Origin: Boseongicola sp. H5
Lineage (GTDB): Bacteria; Pseudomonadota; Alphaproteobacteria; Rhodobacterales; Rhodobacteraceae
Length of the DNA stretch: 64,000 nucleotides
Assembly (NCBI GenBank): GCA_020622165.1
Contig: JACNMN010000012.1
Span: 62,001-126,000, forward strand
Reading direction: 5' to 3'
Numbering within the stretch: the stretch's first letter is position 1; each line of letters begins with the position of its first letter. The notes under the pieces are model-generated. The model was not told the DNA's origin, made no database searches, and saw only the letters and a list, made by a program, of their open reading frames with translations. Below are positions 53,895-62,311 of this stretch, one piece after another. A program made the position numbers and the translations under genes.

Positions 53895-54031
53895 TGGTTC
53901 CTCCCTATATTTGCGACCCGCTTTGCGCGGTGTTTTTCCGGGCTGCCCAGAGCGGGCGGCACGGTATCGTTAAAATCATAGCTTGCAGGAGTTGGGCCGA
54001 TAATAGACGATTTGAGTATTAAATTGCACTT

Positions 54032-54919
54032 TTGAGGTGTTCCGGGGAGGCGAAGATCGGCGAGGTTCCGACGATTCAGGCGGACCGTATCCGCAGCGCG
54101 CTGACAGCGACTGAGTTCGCCCTGCGCGGGCGGCGGTGCGGCCTGTTCGTGCTGGATGCAGGGTCGGTTCGGCTGATCGAGGGCGCGCGGGAAACAAAGG
54201 TGGACGCGCCATGCCTCGTCTGGCTGCCGGCGGGCAGCACGGCGCGGCTGAAGCTCTCGGCCGGGACGCCGGGGTTTTCACTGCGCCTTACGGAGACGGT
54301 GATCGGCCGCGCGATGCCGGCGGGAGGCCTGTCCGGCCATATCCGCTCCACCATCGGAAGGAGAGTTCTGGCCTTCAACACGGCCGGGTCGCGTAGCTTC
54401 GACCGGCTGCGGAGCCTCTTCGACGAGATCGAAGCAGAACTGTCCGGCGCGCCACCGGGGTCGGACATGGCCGTTCAGACACTGGTGTCGCTGGCGCTGA
54501 TCCATATCTGGCGGGCGGCGGCCCCCAAGATCGAACGATCGGTGGCCTTGCCAAGCCGGATCGTGCAGGACTTTCTGGGACTCGTGGAGCTTCACCTCAC
54601 CCAGCACTGGACGGTCGGCCAGTATGCGGAAGCGCTCGGCATTTCGCGCGATCGCCTGAATACCGTCGTCCGCCGGGCCATCGGGCGCAGCCCGCATTCC
54701 CACATCCAGGCGCGCCTGATGGACGAGACGAAGACGCTGCTTCTGCAATCCGACCTGCCGATGGCACAGATTGCCTACAGGCTGGGGTTCAACGATGCGG
54801 CCTATTTCAATCGTTTCTTCCAGCGGCATGAGGAGGTGCCGCCCGGAAAGTATCGCAGGCTGCAAAGGCCCGCGGGCGGTGACGATGACAGGCGCGCGTC
54901 ATATGCCGCGTGGCCTTAG
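54032..54919 (+). CDS. AraC-family transcriptional regulator
   Basis: 295 aa from a TTG at 54032. The C-terminal AraC domain (about 185-280) has both helix-turn-helix motifs: TVGQYAEALGISRDRLNTVVRR and MAQIAYRLGFNDAAYFNRFF. The N-terminal 150 residues form a cupin-like sensor region. The start is unclear: a stop codon lies at 54020 and TTG is the only usual start codon before the conserved region, yet it lacks a Shine-Dalgarno. It is divergent from the livK operon, its likely target. Confidence 0.8.
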   Translation: MRCSGEAKIGEVPTIQADRIRSALTATEFALRGRRCGLFVLDAGSVRLIEGARETKVDAPCLVWLPAGSTARLKLSAGTPGFSLRLTETVIGRAMPAGGLSGHIRSTIGRRVLAFNTAGSRSFDRLRSLFDEIEAELSGAPPGSDMAVQTLVSLALIHIWRAAAPKIERSVALPSRIVQDFLGLVELHLTQHWTVGQYAEALGISRDRLNTVVRRAIGRSPHSHIQARLMDETKTLLLQSDLPMAQIAYRLGFNDAAYFNRFFQRHEEVPPGKYRRLQRPAGGDDDRRASYAAWP

Positions 54920-54939
54920 GCTGCGTTGCGACGTGCCCC

Positions 54940-55695
54940 TCATTGGCCGCCTTGATCCTGGATCTCCTGCGCCGCGCGCCTCAATCGCTCGATCGCGCGC
55001 GCCACGAACTGATCGTCAAACCGGCTCAGCAAACCGAAAAGAGAGAGCGTGAGGATGATCTCACCCGTTTTGCCTTTCACGGGGATCGAGACCGCGCCCA
55101 GATCCACCTCGTTTTCACCCTTGTTGATCGCAAACCCCTGGCTGCGGATCTGGTCAAGCTCCCGCTCAAGCACATCCAGATCCTGTATCGTCCGATCGGT
55201 CAAGGCGACCAGCCGATACGCGCCGAGGCGTGCCAGACGCTCCTTCCGGGTCAGCGACGAAAGCCATAGCTTCCCCTGCGCCGTCGAGTGGAGCGGCAAG
55301 ATGGTGCCGACCTTGATGGCGATGTTGAACGGGCGGTTCGGCGTGGCCACGGCCATGCAAACCGGGCCGCCGCGGGACAGGCGGCTTGCCATGACGGACT
55401 CGTTCAACTCCTGGCTGGCGCTTTCGATAACCGGCTTGACGACATTCGACAGCGGGTTCGTAAGCTGCTCCAGGCTGCCCAGTTCGGCGGCGCGTGGCCC
55501 CAGACAATAGCTGCCCCGTTTGTAGCTCGCCAAAGCCCCGACCATCACGAGGGTCGACAGGAACCGGTGCGCAGTGGCCGGGTTCATTCCCAGCTCATGA
55601 ACGACGATCTGGGAGCTGATCTCGGGCCGGTCGGCACGAACGAGGCTCAGGATTTCGAAACTCTTGAGAACCGATTCATTGGGTTTTGTCGGCAC
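54940..55695 (-). CDS. IclR-family transcriptional regulator
   Basis: 251 aa. The N-terminal winged HTH includes EISSQIVVHELGMNPATAHRFLSTL; the C-terminal IclR effector domain (about 75-245) has the conserved LPLHSTAQGKLWLS and the FAINKGENEVDLGAVSIPV segment. IclR proteins commonly control aromatic and 2-oxo acid catabolism. It is divergent from the ThDP enzyme and TRAP operon, with a GTGAGAT palindrome in the shared promoter region that is its probable operator. Confidence 0.9.
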   Translation of the reverse strand: MPTKPNESVLKSFEILSLVRADRPEISSQIVVHELGMNPATAHRFLSTLVMVGALASYKRGSYCLGPRAAELGSLEQLTNPLSNVVKPVIESASQELNESVMASRLSRGGPVCMAVATPNRPFNIAIKVGTILPLHSTAQGKLWLSSLTRKERLARLGAYRLVALTDRTIQDLDVLERELDQIRSQGFAINKGENEVDLGAVSIPVKGKTGEIILTLSLFGLLSRFDDQFVARAIERLRRAAQEIQDQGGQ

Positions 55696-55802
55696 GTCTG
55701 ATCCTTGATCCTCGGGTCGATGTCAGGCCAACGGCGGGACCGCCTTGAAGGCACCCGTCCGCTCACAAAGACATATCACATGCAGGCTCCATGGAAAGTA
55801 AT

Positions 55803-55819
55803 ATCTCACTATGTGAGAT
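55803..55819. promoter_or_regulatory. Probable IclR operator: ATCTCAC-TAT-GTGAGAT
   Basis: Perfect 7-bp arms around a 3-bp centre, in the 213-bp divergent region between the IclR gene and the small frame at 55909. A further half-site GTGAGAT lies at 55886-55892. Confidence 0.65.
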
Positions 55820-55908
55820 TAAATTCTCAGAATCCCGATTGACCGGCCTATTTTGAAGCATATGGTGAAGCATCGAAGTCAAAAAGTGAGATAGGGGGCA
55901 GTCGCGGC

Positions 55909-56079
55909 ATGAAGGTGTCACAGGTCATCGACAACGCCAACGTGAGACCCGCGGGCCGCGCCGGATGCCGCCCGCATCGCCGGACCTGCGCCATGCCCAT
56001 CGTCGCCCAAACCGCAACCGGCACAGTCACCGGCCCAGCCCGGTCGGTTCCCATACTGCGCGGGCGGAGGGCGGCATGA
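55909..56079 (+). CDS. Small 56-aa reading frame coupled to the ThDP enzyme; possible transporter remnant
   Basis: Reads from ATG 55909 to a TGA that overlaps the next ATG (ATGA). A G-rich AGGGGG stands 13 nt ahead. The first residues (MKVSQVIDNANV) resemble the cytoplasmic N-terminus of aromatic-acid MFS transporters, after which the frame turns Arg/Pro-rich and loses any likeness. It may be a leader peptide, or the remains of a transporter gene with a large internal deletion. No database comparison was possible. Confidence 0.35.
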   Translation: MKVSQVIDNANVRPAGRAGCRPHRRTCAMPIVAQTATGTVTGPARSVPILRGRRAA

Positions 56080-57824
56080 CGCGCAAAACCGCTATCGATA
56101 TCGCGCCGGTGGCCGAGCCGACCGAGGTCGCCGCGGGCGGCGCCCTCTTCAGCAAGCTCAAGACGCTCGGTATCGATTATGTGTTCGCGAATTCCGGCAC
56201 CGACTTCCCGCCGATCATCGAAGGCCTGATCGACGCGACCCGGAAGGGTATCGACCTGCCCACGCCGGTCACCTGCCCCCATGAGCATGCCGCCCTTGGC
56301 ATGGCGCATGGCTACTACCTTGTGTCGGGGCAGATGCAGGCGGTTCTCCTTCACACCAATGTCGGTCTCTCGAACGGGGCGACCGGGGCGATCAACGCCG
56401 CCTGCGATCAGATCCCCGTTCTCATTATGTCAGGCCGGACGCCCGTCATGGAGAAGGACCGGTTTGGCGCCCGCACCGTGCCCATCGGTTGGGGGCAGGA
56501 AATGTATGACCAGACCGCACTGGTACGGGAAGTGTCGAAATGGGAATATGAGTTGCGGTTCCCCGAGCAACTCCCCGAGCTTCTTGACCGGGCCGCCGCC
56601 ATCGCCAACTCGACGCCCAGGGGACCTGTCTATCTCAGCCTTCCGCGGGAAGTGCTGTGCGAGCCGGTCCCGACCGAGCAGGCCGGCGCTCCGGCGAGGA
56701 TGCAACCAGCCGACGTGGCGCCGAACCGGGCTGCGCTGACCCAGGCGGCACAACTCTTGCGGGCGGCTGAGCATCCGCTGATCATCAGCCAGCGCGGCGT
56801 CGGCTCGGACGCGGCATTTGAGGCCTTTGCCGGCTTCGTCGACGATTGGGCGTTTCCGGTCTGCCAGTACTGGGCGAACCAGCTTTCGCTCTCCAACCGG
56901 CATCCGATGAGCATCGGGCCGGATCCGGCCGACCTGCTGGCCGAGGCGGATGTCGTCCTCGTGATCAATGCGCTGGCGCCTTGGTGGCCGGACGGCACGA
57001 CCCTGCGCGATGACGCCACGGTGATCCAGCTGGGGCCGGATCCATTGTTTTCCCGCACACCCGTTCGCAACTTTCCCGCAGATATCTGCCTTGCGGGGGA
57101 AACGTCGGACGCGCTGATCGCACTGATCGAGGAAATCGGCACCCCGCCCGCCGGGTCGGAGGCAATCTCCCGCCGGCATCGCCATATGTCCGCGCGGTCC
57201 GAGGCGCGCCGCGCGGCCGCACTTGAACATGCAACATCTGGCTCCGGCGGGCCCATGACGAAAGAGTGGGTCAGCCATTGCCTTGGCCAGGCGATCAAGG
57301 GCCGCAAGGCGACGGTGTTTCACGAACTGGGCGCCCCCATGGAACCGCTCGATCTGGAGCATCACAACAGCTATTTTCAGGAGCCTTACTCCGGCGGGCT
57401 GGGCTGGGGCTTTCCGGCGGCGCTTGGCGCGCAACTCGCCGATCCAGACCGGCTCGTTTTCGCGACCATGGGCGATGGCAGCTACATGTTCGCCAATCCC
57501 ACCGTCTGCCACCAGATCGCGGAGGCCTTGGCCCTTCCGGTCATCACGCTGGTGCTGAACAACGAAGAGTGGGCGGCCGTCCGGCACTCCGCCGAGGGGC
57601 TCTACAAGGATGGGCTGGCGCCGAAGGCGAATGAAGTCCCGCTCACATCTCTCCGGCCCAGCCCGGATTTCACGAAAACGGCCGAGGCCAGCCGTGCCTA
57701 TACCGAAACGGTCCTGACCGGCGATGCGCTGCCCGCAGCGCTGGAACGCGCGATCGACGTCGCGACACGGGACAGGCGGCAAGTCCTGCTGAACATCGCC
57801 ATCCAGCGGACCGGTGCGGCCTGA
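56076..57824 (+). CDS. ThDP-dependent decarboxylase/lyase (benzoylformate decarboxylase / acetolactate synthase-like)
   Basis: 582 aa with the three-domain ThDP fold. The cofactor-activating residue is Glu70 in CPHEHAALGMAHGYY; the metal-diphosphate motif is GDG (466-468, in MGDGSYMFANP) closing with NN at 495-496. A GGAGGG site precedes ATG 56076, and the frame before it lacks homology. Enzymes of this group decarboxylate 2-oxo acids such as benzoylformate to aldehydes, or join pyruvate units. Between an IclR operator and a TRAP uptake system it is probably the first catabolic step for an imported 2-oxo acid. Confidence 0.85.
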   Translation: MTRKTAIDIAPVAEPTEVAAGGALFSKLKTLGIDYVFANSGTDFPPIIEGLIDATRKGIDLPTPVTCPHEHAALGMAHGYYLVSGQMQAVLLHTNVGLSNGATGAINAACDQIPVLIMSGRTPVMEKDRFGARTVPIGWGQEMYDQTALVREVSKWEYELRFPEQLPELLDRAAAIANSTPRGPVYLSLPREVLCEPVPTEQAGAPARMQPADVAPNRAALTQAAQLLRAAEHPLIISQRGVGSDAAFEAFAGFVDDWAFPVCQYWANQLSLSNRHPMSIGPDPADLLAEADVVLVINALAPWWPDGTTLRDDATVIQLGPDPLFSRTPVRNFPADICLAGETSDALIALIEEIGTPPAGSEAISRRHRHMSARSEARRAAALEHATSGSGGPMTKEWVSHCLGQAIKGRKATVFHELGAPMEPLDLEHHNSYFQEPYSGGLGWGFPAALGAQLADPDRLVFATMGDGSYMFANPTVCHQIAEALALPVITLVLNNEEWAAVRHSAEGLYKDGLAPKANEVPLTSLRPSPDFTKTAEASRAYTETVLTGDALPAALERAIDVATRDRRQVLLNIAIQRTGAA

Positions 57825-57926
57825 TCGGAGCAAAGGAACGACAAACCAACCGCAAACTCTCACCAAACAGAAAAAGAAGACATGCGGTGCCGACGACACG
57901 GAAACTCACCAAGGGAGGAAACCACG

Positions 57927-58946
57927 ATGATGACCACACAGAGAATAGCAGCAGGCGGCGCGGTCGCGCTTGCAATTGCCGCAGCACCCGCCGGTGCGAC
58001 GGAACTCCGTTTCGCAAACTGGCTCCCCGCCCAGCACGTTCTGAACACAACGGTGTTTCCCGCATGGATCGACTCGCTCGTCGAAGCCTCGGGCGGCGAA
58101 ATCGAGGTCGCGGTCTTCCCCGCGCGCCAGCTTGGCGCGGCGGGCGACCATTACGACCTGGCGGCCAACGGCATCGCCGACATAGCCTTCATCAACACCG
58201 GCTATCAGCCCGGCCGTTTCCCGATGGTCGGCGTGGCCGAACTGCCCTTTCTCATCGACGACCCCGTGACCGCGGAAACCGAGGCCTTCGACGGCTGGTA
58301 TCGCGAATATGCGGAAGAGGAGATGGCGGAGGTCAAGTTTTGCCTGACCTTCAATGGCGGTCTCTACGCGCTGCATTCCGTCGAACCGGTCGTGAGCATC
58401 GAAGACATCGACGGGATGCGCATTCGCCTGCCGAACCGCACGCTTGCGAACTACTTCGGCGCGATGGGCGCGACCAATATTCAGATTTCTGCGCCCGAGT
58501 CCCGCGAGGCGCTGGAGCGTGGCGTGGCCGATGCGATCCTGTTTCCGTGGGCTAGCCTTTTCCCGTTCGGAATCAACGATGTCGTTCAGAACCACCTCGA
58601 TATCGACATGGCCTTCAACAACTTTGCCTTCGTGATGAACCAGGCGACCTATGACGGCCTTTCGGATCGGGCGAAGGCCGCGGTGGACAGCCATTGCACG
58701 AGCGAATGGGCGGCGCGTATCTCCTCGGGCTGGCTCGCCGTGGAAGCAGATGGCCGGCAGCGCCTCATAGACGACGGCCACACCATCAACGTGCCGAGTG
58801 CCGAGCAGCTTCAGGCCTTCCAGGATGCGGTTGAACCGGTACGCAACGAGTGGCTCGCGGCAGCCGACGACGCCGGTTACGATGGCCAAGCCGCCTATGA
58901 CGCCCTGATCGAGGCCTTTGCCCAGACGCCCGCGGACGGGAACTGA
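57927..58946 (+). CDS. dctP: TRAP transporter substrate-binding protein (DctP, second system)
   Basis: 339 aa with a signal peptide (AAGGAVALAIAAAPAGATE). The mature protein starts LRFANWLPAQHVLNTTVFPAW, and the ligand-binding Arg region reads DGMRIRLPNRTLANYFGAMGA. ATG 57927 follows AAGGGAGGAA; a second ATG follows directly. Its best structural relatives include binding proteins for 2-oxo acids and aromatic acids, which fits the ThDP enzyme 102 bp upstream. Start of dctPQM in the standard order. Confidence 0.9.
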   Translation: MMTTQRIAAGGAVALAIAAAPAGATELRFANWLPAQHVLNTTVFPAWIDSLVEASGGEIEVAVFPARQLGAAGDHYDLAANGIADIAFINTGYQPGRFPMVGVAELPFLIDDPVTAETEAFDGWYREYAEEEMAEVKFCLTFNGGLYALHSVEPVVSIEDIDGMRIRLPNRTLANYFGAMGATNIQISAPESREALERGVADAILFPWASLFPFGINDVVQNHLDIDMAFNNFAFVMNQATYDGLSDRAKAAVDSHCTSEWAARISSGWLAVEADGRQRLIDDGHTINVPSAEQLQAFQDAVEPVRNEWLAAADDAGYDGQAAYDALIEAFAQTPADGN

Positions 58947-58950
58947 AGCA

Positions 58951-59460
58951 ATGTCCCGCGCCTTTCAGCGCATTGTCGCCGCGGTGGAAAACATCGCGGC
59001 GGCAGCCCTTCTTGTGGTGACGGTGCTGTCGTTTTCGGCCGTCGTTGCCCGGTACGTCTTCAACACCGGGATTCCCGATGCATTCGATGGCGCGCGCTAC
59101 CTTCTTGGCGTCGTGATCTTCTGGGGCCTCGCAAGCGCGTATTATCGGGGCGATCACATCACGATGGATGCCGTATGGGCGCTCTCGCCCAGGCGCCTGC
59201 GATGGGTGATCGACGTACTCTCCAACGCGATTGTCACCCTCGGGCTCGCCTTTCTTTTGTGGAAGTTCACCGAGAAGGTGATCGACACCTGGACCGCAAA
59301 TCACGGCACGATCGACCTCGACCTGCCCGTGGCCGGTTTCTACGCCTTCGCGTGGTTCGGTCTGGTGGCCGCGCAGGTGTTCGGCGTTATCCGGCTGGTG
59401 CGGATCCTTCGCGGACGCGGTGACACTCCCTCCGAAATCCCGGTGCAGACGGCCGACTGA
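58951..59460 (+). CDS. dctQ: TRAP transporter small permease (DctQ, second system)
   Basis: 169 aa, four membrane segments. The conserved core VVARYVFNTGIPDAFDGARYLLGV (in parts: VVARYVFNTGIP, ARYLLGVVIFWG) matches the family. It begins four bases after the dctP stop. Confidence 0.9.
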   Translation: MSRAFQRIVAAVENIAAAALLVVTVLSFSAVVARYVFNTGIPDAFDGARYLLGVVIFWGLASAYYRGDHITMDAVWALSPRRLRWVIDVLSNAIVTLGLAFLLWKFTEKVIDTWTANHGTIDLDLPVAGFYAFAWFGLVAAQVFGVIRLVRILRGRGDTPSEIPVQTAD

Positions 59461-59486
59461 CCCGACATTCCAAATGGACCCCAGAC

Positions 59487-60794
59487 ATGGATCGTGACCT
59501 CATTGCCGCCTTGGGTTTCGGCCTTCTCTTCACCCTGATGCTTCTCCGCGTGCCGGTCGGCTTCGCCATGGGCATCTCCGGTGTCGTAGGCTTCGCCGCG
59601 GTCACGGGGTTCAACTGGGACGTGGCACTGAACCTGTTGTCCTCATCGCCGATCTCCACGGCAACGAAGCACAGTCTGGCGCTGATCCCCATGTTCATCT
59701 TGATGGGCGCGTTCGCAACCGCTTCGGGCATGAGCCGGGAGCTTTTCGGATTTGCAAGCGCATGGCTCGGCCATCGCAAGGGCGGGGTCGGAATGGCGAC
59801 AATCGGGGCCTGCGCGGGCTTTGCCGCGATTTGCGGCTCTTCCGTCGCCACGGCGGCCACCTTCTCCAAGGTCGCCTTCCCGGAAATGCGCCGCCTGGGG
59901 TATTCCGAGCGCCTGTCCTCCGGCGTCATCGCGGCAGGTGGTACCCTCGGCATCATCATCCCGCCCTCCGTCCCTCTTGCGCTCTACGGCATCCTCACGG
60001 AACAGAACGTGGGCGAGCTGTTCATTGCCGCGATCATTCCCGGCCTTCTTGCCGCGTTGATGTACATTCTGACAATCCGGGTGATTGCCGGGTTCTCCGG
60101 CTCCGAGATGAAAAGCGTGGAGAAGGCGGCCTGGAGCGTCCGGTTTGCGGCCCTGCGCGGCATCTGGGCGATCCTGCTGCTGTTCATCTTCATTTTCGGA
60201 GGCATTTACGGCGGCATCTTCACCGCCACCGAGGCGGCCGCCATGGGGGCCATGGGTGCCCTGATCATCGCTCTGGCACGCCGCCGCATGAGCTGGGCGA
60301 ATTTCTGGGAGGCGCTGCGCGAAACGGTTCGGACGACGGCGGCGATCTTCACGATCCTGATCGGCGCCCTGATCTTCGGCTACTTCCTGGCGATCACCCA
60401 AGTGCCTCAGGACCTGACCAACGCGATCATCGACATGGGACTCAACCGATACGTCGTTCTCGGGATCCTTCTGGTCTTCTTCCTGCTGCTCGGTTGTGTG
60501 CTAGATCCGATCGCAATGATCCTTCTGACCGTGCCCATCGTGTTTCCGTTGATCCTGGAGCTGGGCTTCGACCCGATCTGGTTCGGGATCATCATGGTGA
60601 TGACGGTCGAGCTGGGCCTGATCACACCGCCGGTGGGTATGAATGTTTTCGTGATCAAGAGCGTGCTGCGGACCGTGGGGCTGACGACGATCTTCATAGG
60701 CGTCGCGCCATTCGTCCTCAGCGACCTGATACGCCTTGGTATCCTTGTCGCCTTCCCCGATCTGGTGACCTACCTGCCAAGCCAGATGGAGTGA
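59487..60794 (+). CDS. dctM: TRAP transporter large permease (DctM, second system)
   Basis: 435 aa with about twelve hydrophobic segments. LLRVPVGFAMGISG at the N-terminus, GGTLGIIIPPSVPLALYGIL and LITPPVGMNVFVIKS mark it as DctM. It follows dctQ by 26 bp. Paralogous to the protein at 16476-17780 but clearly divergent from it. Last gene of the rightward operon, convergent with the amidohydrolase operon. Confidence 0.93.
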   Translation: MDRDLIAALGFGLLFTLMLLRVPVGFAMGISGVVGFAAVTGFNWDVALNLLSSSPISTATKHSLALIPMFILMGAFATASGMSRELFGFASAWLGHRKGGVGMATIGACAGFAAICGSSVATAATFSKVAFPEMRRLGYSERLSSGVIAAGGTLGIIIPPSVPLALYGILTEQNVGELFIAAIIPGLLAALMYILTIRVIAGFSGSEMKSVEKAAWSVRFAALRGIWAILLLFIFIFGGIYGGIFTATEAAAMGAMGALIIALARRRMSWANFWEALRETVRTTAAIFTILIGALIFGYFLAITQVPQDLTNAIIDMGLNRYVVLGILLVFFLLLGCVLDPIAMILLTVPIVFPLILELGFDPIWFGIIMVMTVELGLITPPVGMNVFVIKSVLRTVGLTTIFIGVAPFVLSDLIRLGILVAFPDLVTYLPSQME

Positions 60795-61048
60795 CGGCTG
60801 CCGCGCGTTCTGAGCGAAAGCTGCGCTCGTGCCGACCGTCCGCGCAGGTTGCCTCCGGAAAACGAAACCCCGGTGTTCGGGATGCCAAGCCCCCGCTGGA
60901 TCGTTGGCCGCTCAGGCCGGGCATTACGGACACCGGGAGGTTTCGGATCGGCGCGCGCTGGATAAGGTGGAATGACGGGACAGATGCAGAACGCGAACCG
61001 CCGAAAGGCGCCGGACCCGCGACCCGCCGTGCCCCCCGCCCATGGAAG

Positions 61049-62311
61049 TCAGGTGCGTCGGTCCCTGCGGATCTTGCCATCGATCATCACCAATCGAACG
61101 GTCTTGGCGGATGACACGAAGACCGACAGATCGCTCAGCGGGTCGCCATCGACAAGGATGAGATCCGCAAGCGCGCCGGGTGCGATCTGGCCCAGTTCGC
61201 CCGCGCGCTGAACGATCTCTGCATTGATCGATGTCGCCGACCGCAGGACATCCACAGGCCGCTGCACCTGTCCGCGCAGAAGCAGCTCCCGGCCCTGGGT
61301 CTGAAGAAAAACGTCGCCGTGCAGATCGCAACCCAGGCCAAGCTTGACCCCAGCCGCCACACAAGCCTCGATGGCGGCAAGCGTGCGTTTGTTGACCTCC
61401 CGCACCTTTTGGGTCGCGGACTTGGGAAGCCCGAGCGCTTCGGCATTTTCGGCAATCAACTCACCGGCGGAGAGCGTGGGTACAACATAGGCACCGGCCT
61501 CAGCGATCAATGCGGCCGTCTCGGGCTCGATCAGGCTGCCATGCTCGATGGTCCGCACGCCCAACTCGACACACCGCCGCGCACCGGCATCGGTATGGCA
61601 ATGGGCCATGACGTAGGATCCGCGCCGCGCCGCCTCCTCCACCGCGACCAGAATTTCGGCATCGGTGAAATGGGGCATCTCCAGCGGCGCAAGCTCCGTC
61701 GAGACACCGCCGGACAGGAAGATCTTGATCTGCGTCGCGCCTTGCCGGAACCGCTGGCGCACGGCTTTGCGCATCTCATGGGGGCCATCGACGGCCTCGC
61801 AGATGACACCGGCATATTCCCCGCATCCGCACAGATCCGGTTCGCCGCGCCGGCGCATGTCACCGTGCCCTCCGGTTTGTGTCAGGGCCTTGCCGGGGTA
61901 GAAAAACCGCGGCCCGTCGATCAACCCGGCATCAAGCGCCTGGGCAAGACCGAGATCGCCGCCGCCTGCGTCCCGGATCGTCGTATAGCCCCGGTCGACG
62001 GCCCCCGTCAGCAGCCGCGCCGCATGGGCGGCAAGCAACGCGGGATGCATGCGGTCGGTGCCGTAAAAGTCGTAGCTTGGTGTGTTGGCGTGGTAATGCG
62101 CGTCGATCAGGCCCGGCATGAGAAACAGGCCGCCGCAATCAATCCGATGCGCCGGACCGGTATGGCTCACATCCGCGCCAACCTCGCGGATGCGCGCCCC
62201 TTCGACCACGACGGAGGCATTCTCCAACGCCTCATCGGACACACCGTCCCAGAGCCGGGCGTTGTGAAAGACGGTGACGCCGGTCTCCGCCGGATCGCGG
62301 CCCGTGTTCAT
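61049..62311 (-). CDS. Amidohydrolase (imidazolonepropionase-like / metal-dependent hydrolase)
   Basis: 420 aa. Amidohydrolase metal ligands are in place: HYH in PGLIDAHYHAN, a Lys in IKIFLSGG (possible carboxylated bridge), His in MAHCHTD, His in IEHGSL and Asp in GLGCDLHGDVF. The C-terminal beta domain ends ALADLILVDGDPL. The ATG overlaps the M20 stop by four bases. Relatives hydrolyse cyclic amides, prolyl dipeptides or imidazolones. With a hydantoinase-type gene at the other end of the operon, a cyclic amide or imide substrate is likely. Confidence 0.87.
   Translation of the reverse strand: MNTGRDPAETGVTVFHNARLWDGVSDEALENASVVVEGARIREVGADVSHTGPAHRIDCGGLFLMPGLIDAHYHANTPSYDFYGTDRMHPALLAAHAARLLTGAVDRGYTTIRDAGGGDLGLAQALDAGLIDGPRFFYPGKALTQTGGHGDMRRRGEPDLCGCGEYAGVICEAVDGPHEMRKAVRQRFRQGATQIKIFLSGGVSTELAPLEMPHFTDAEILVAVEEAARRGSYVMAHCHTDAGARRCVELGVRTIEHGSLIEPETAALIAEAGAYVVPTLSAGELIAENAEALGLPKSATQKVREVNKRTLAAIEACVAAGVKLGLGCDLHGDVFLQTQGRELLLRGQVQRPVDVLRSATSINAEIVQRAGELGQIAPGALADLILVDGDPLSDLSVFVSSAKTVRLVMIDGKIRRDRRT

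Noticed and set aside
56430-57899. 489-residue minus-strand frame
   Set aside because: Antisense to the ThDP enzyme; no motif or plausible start.
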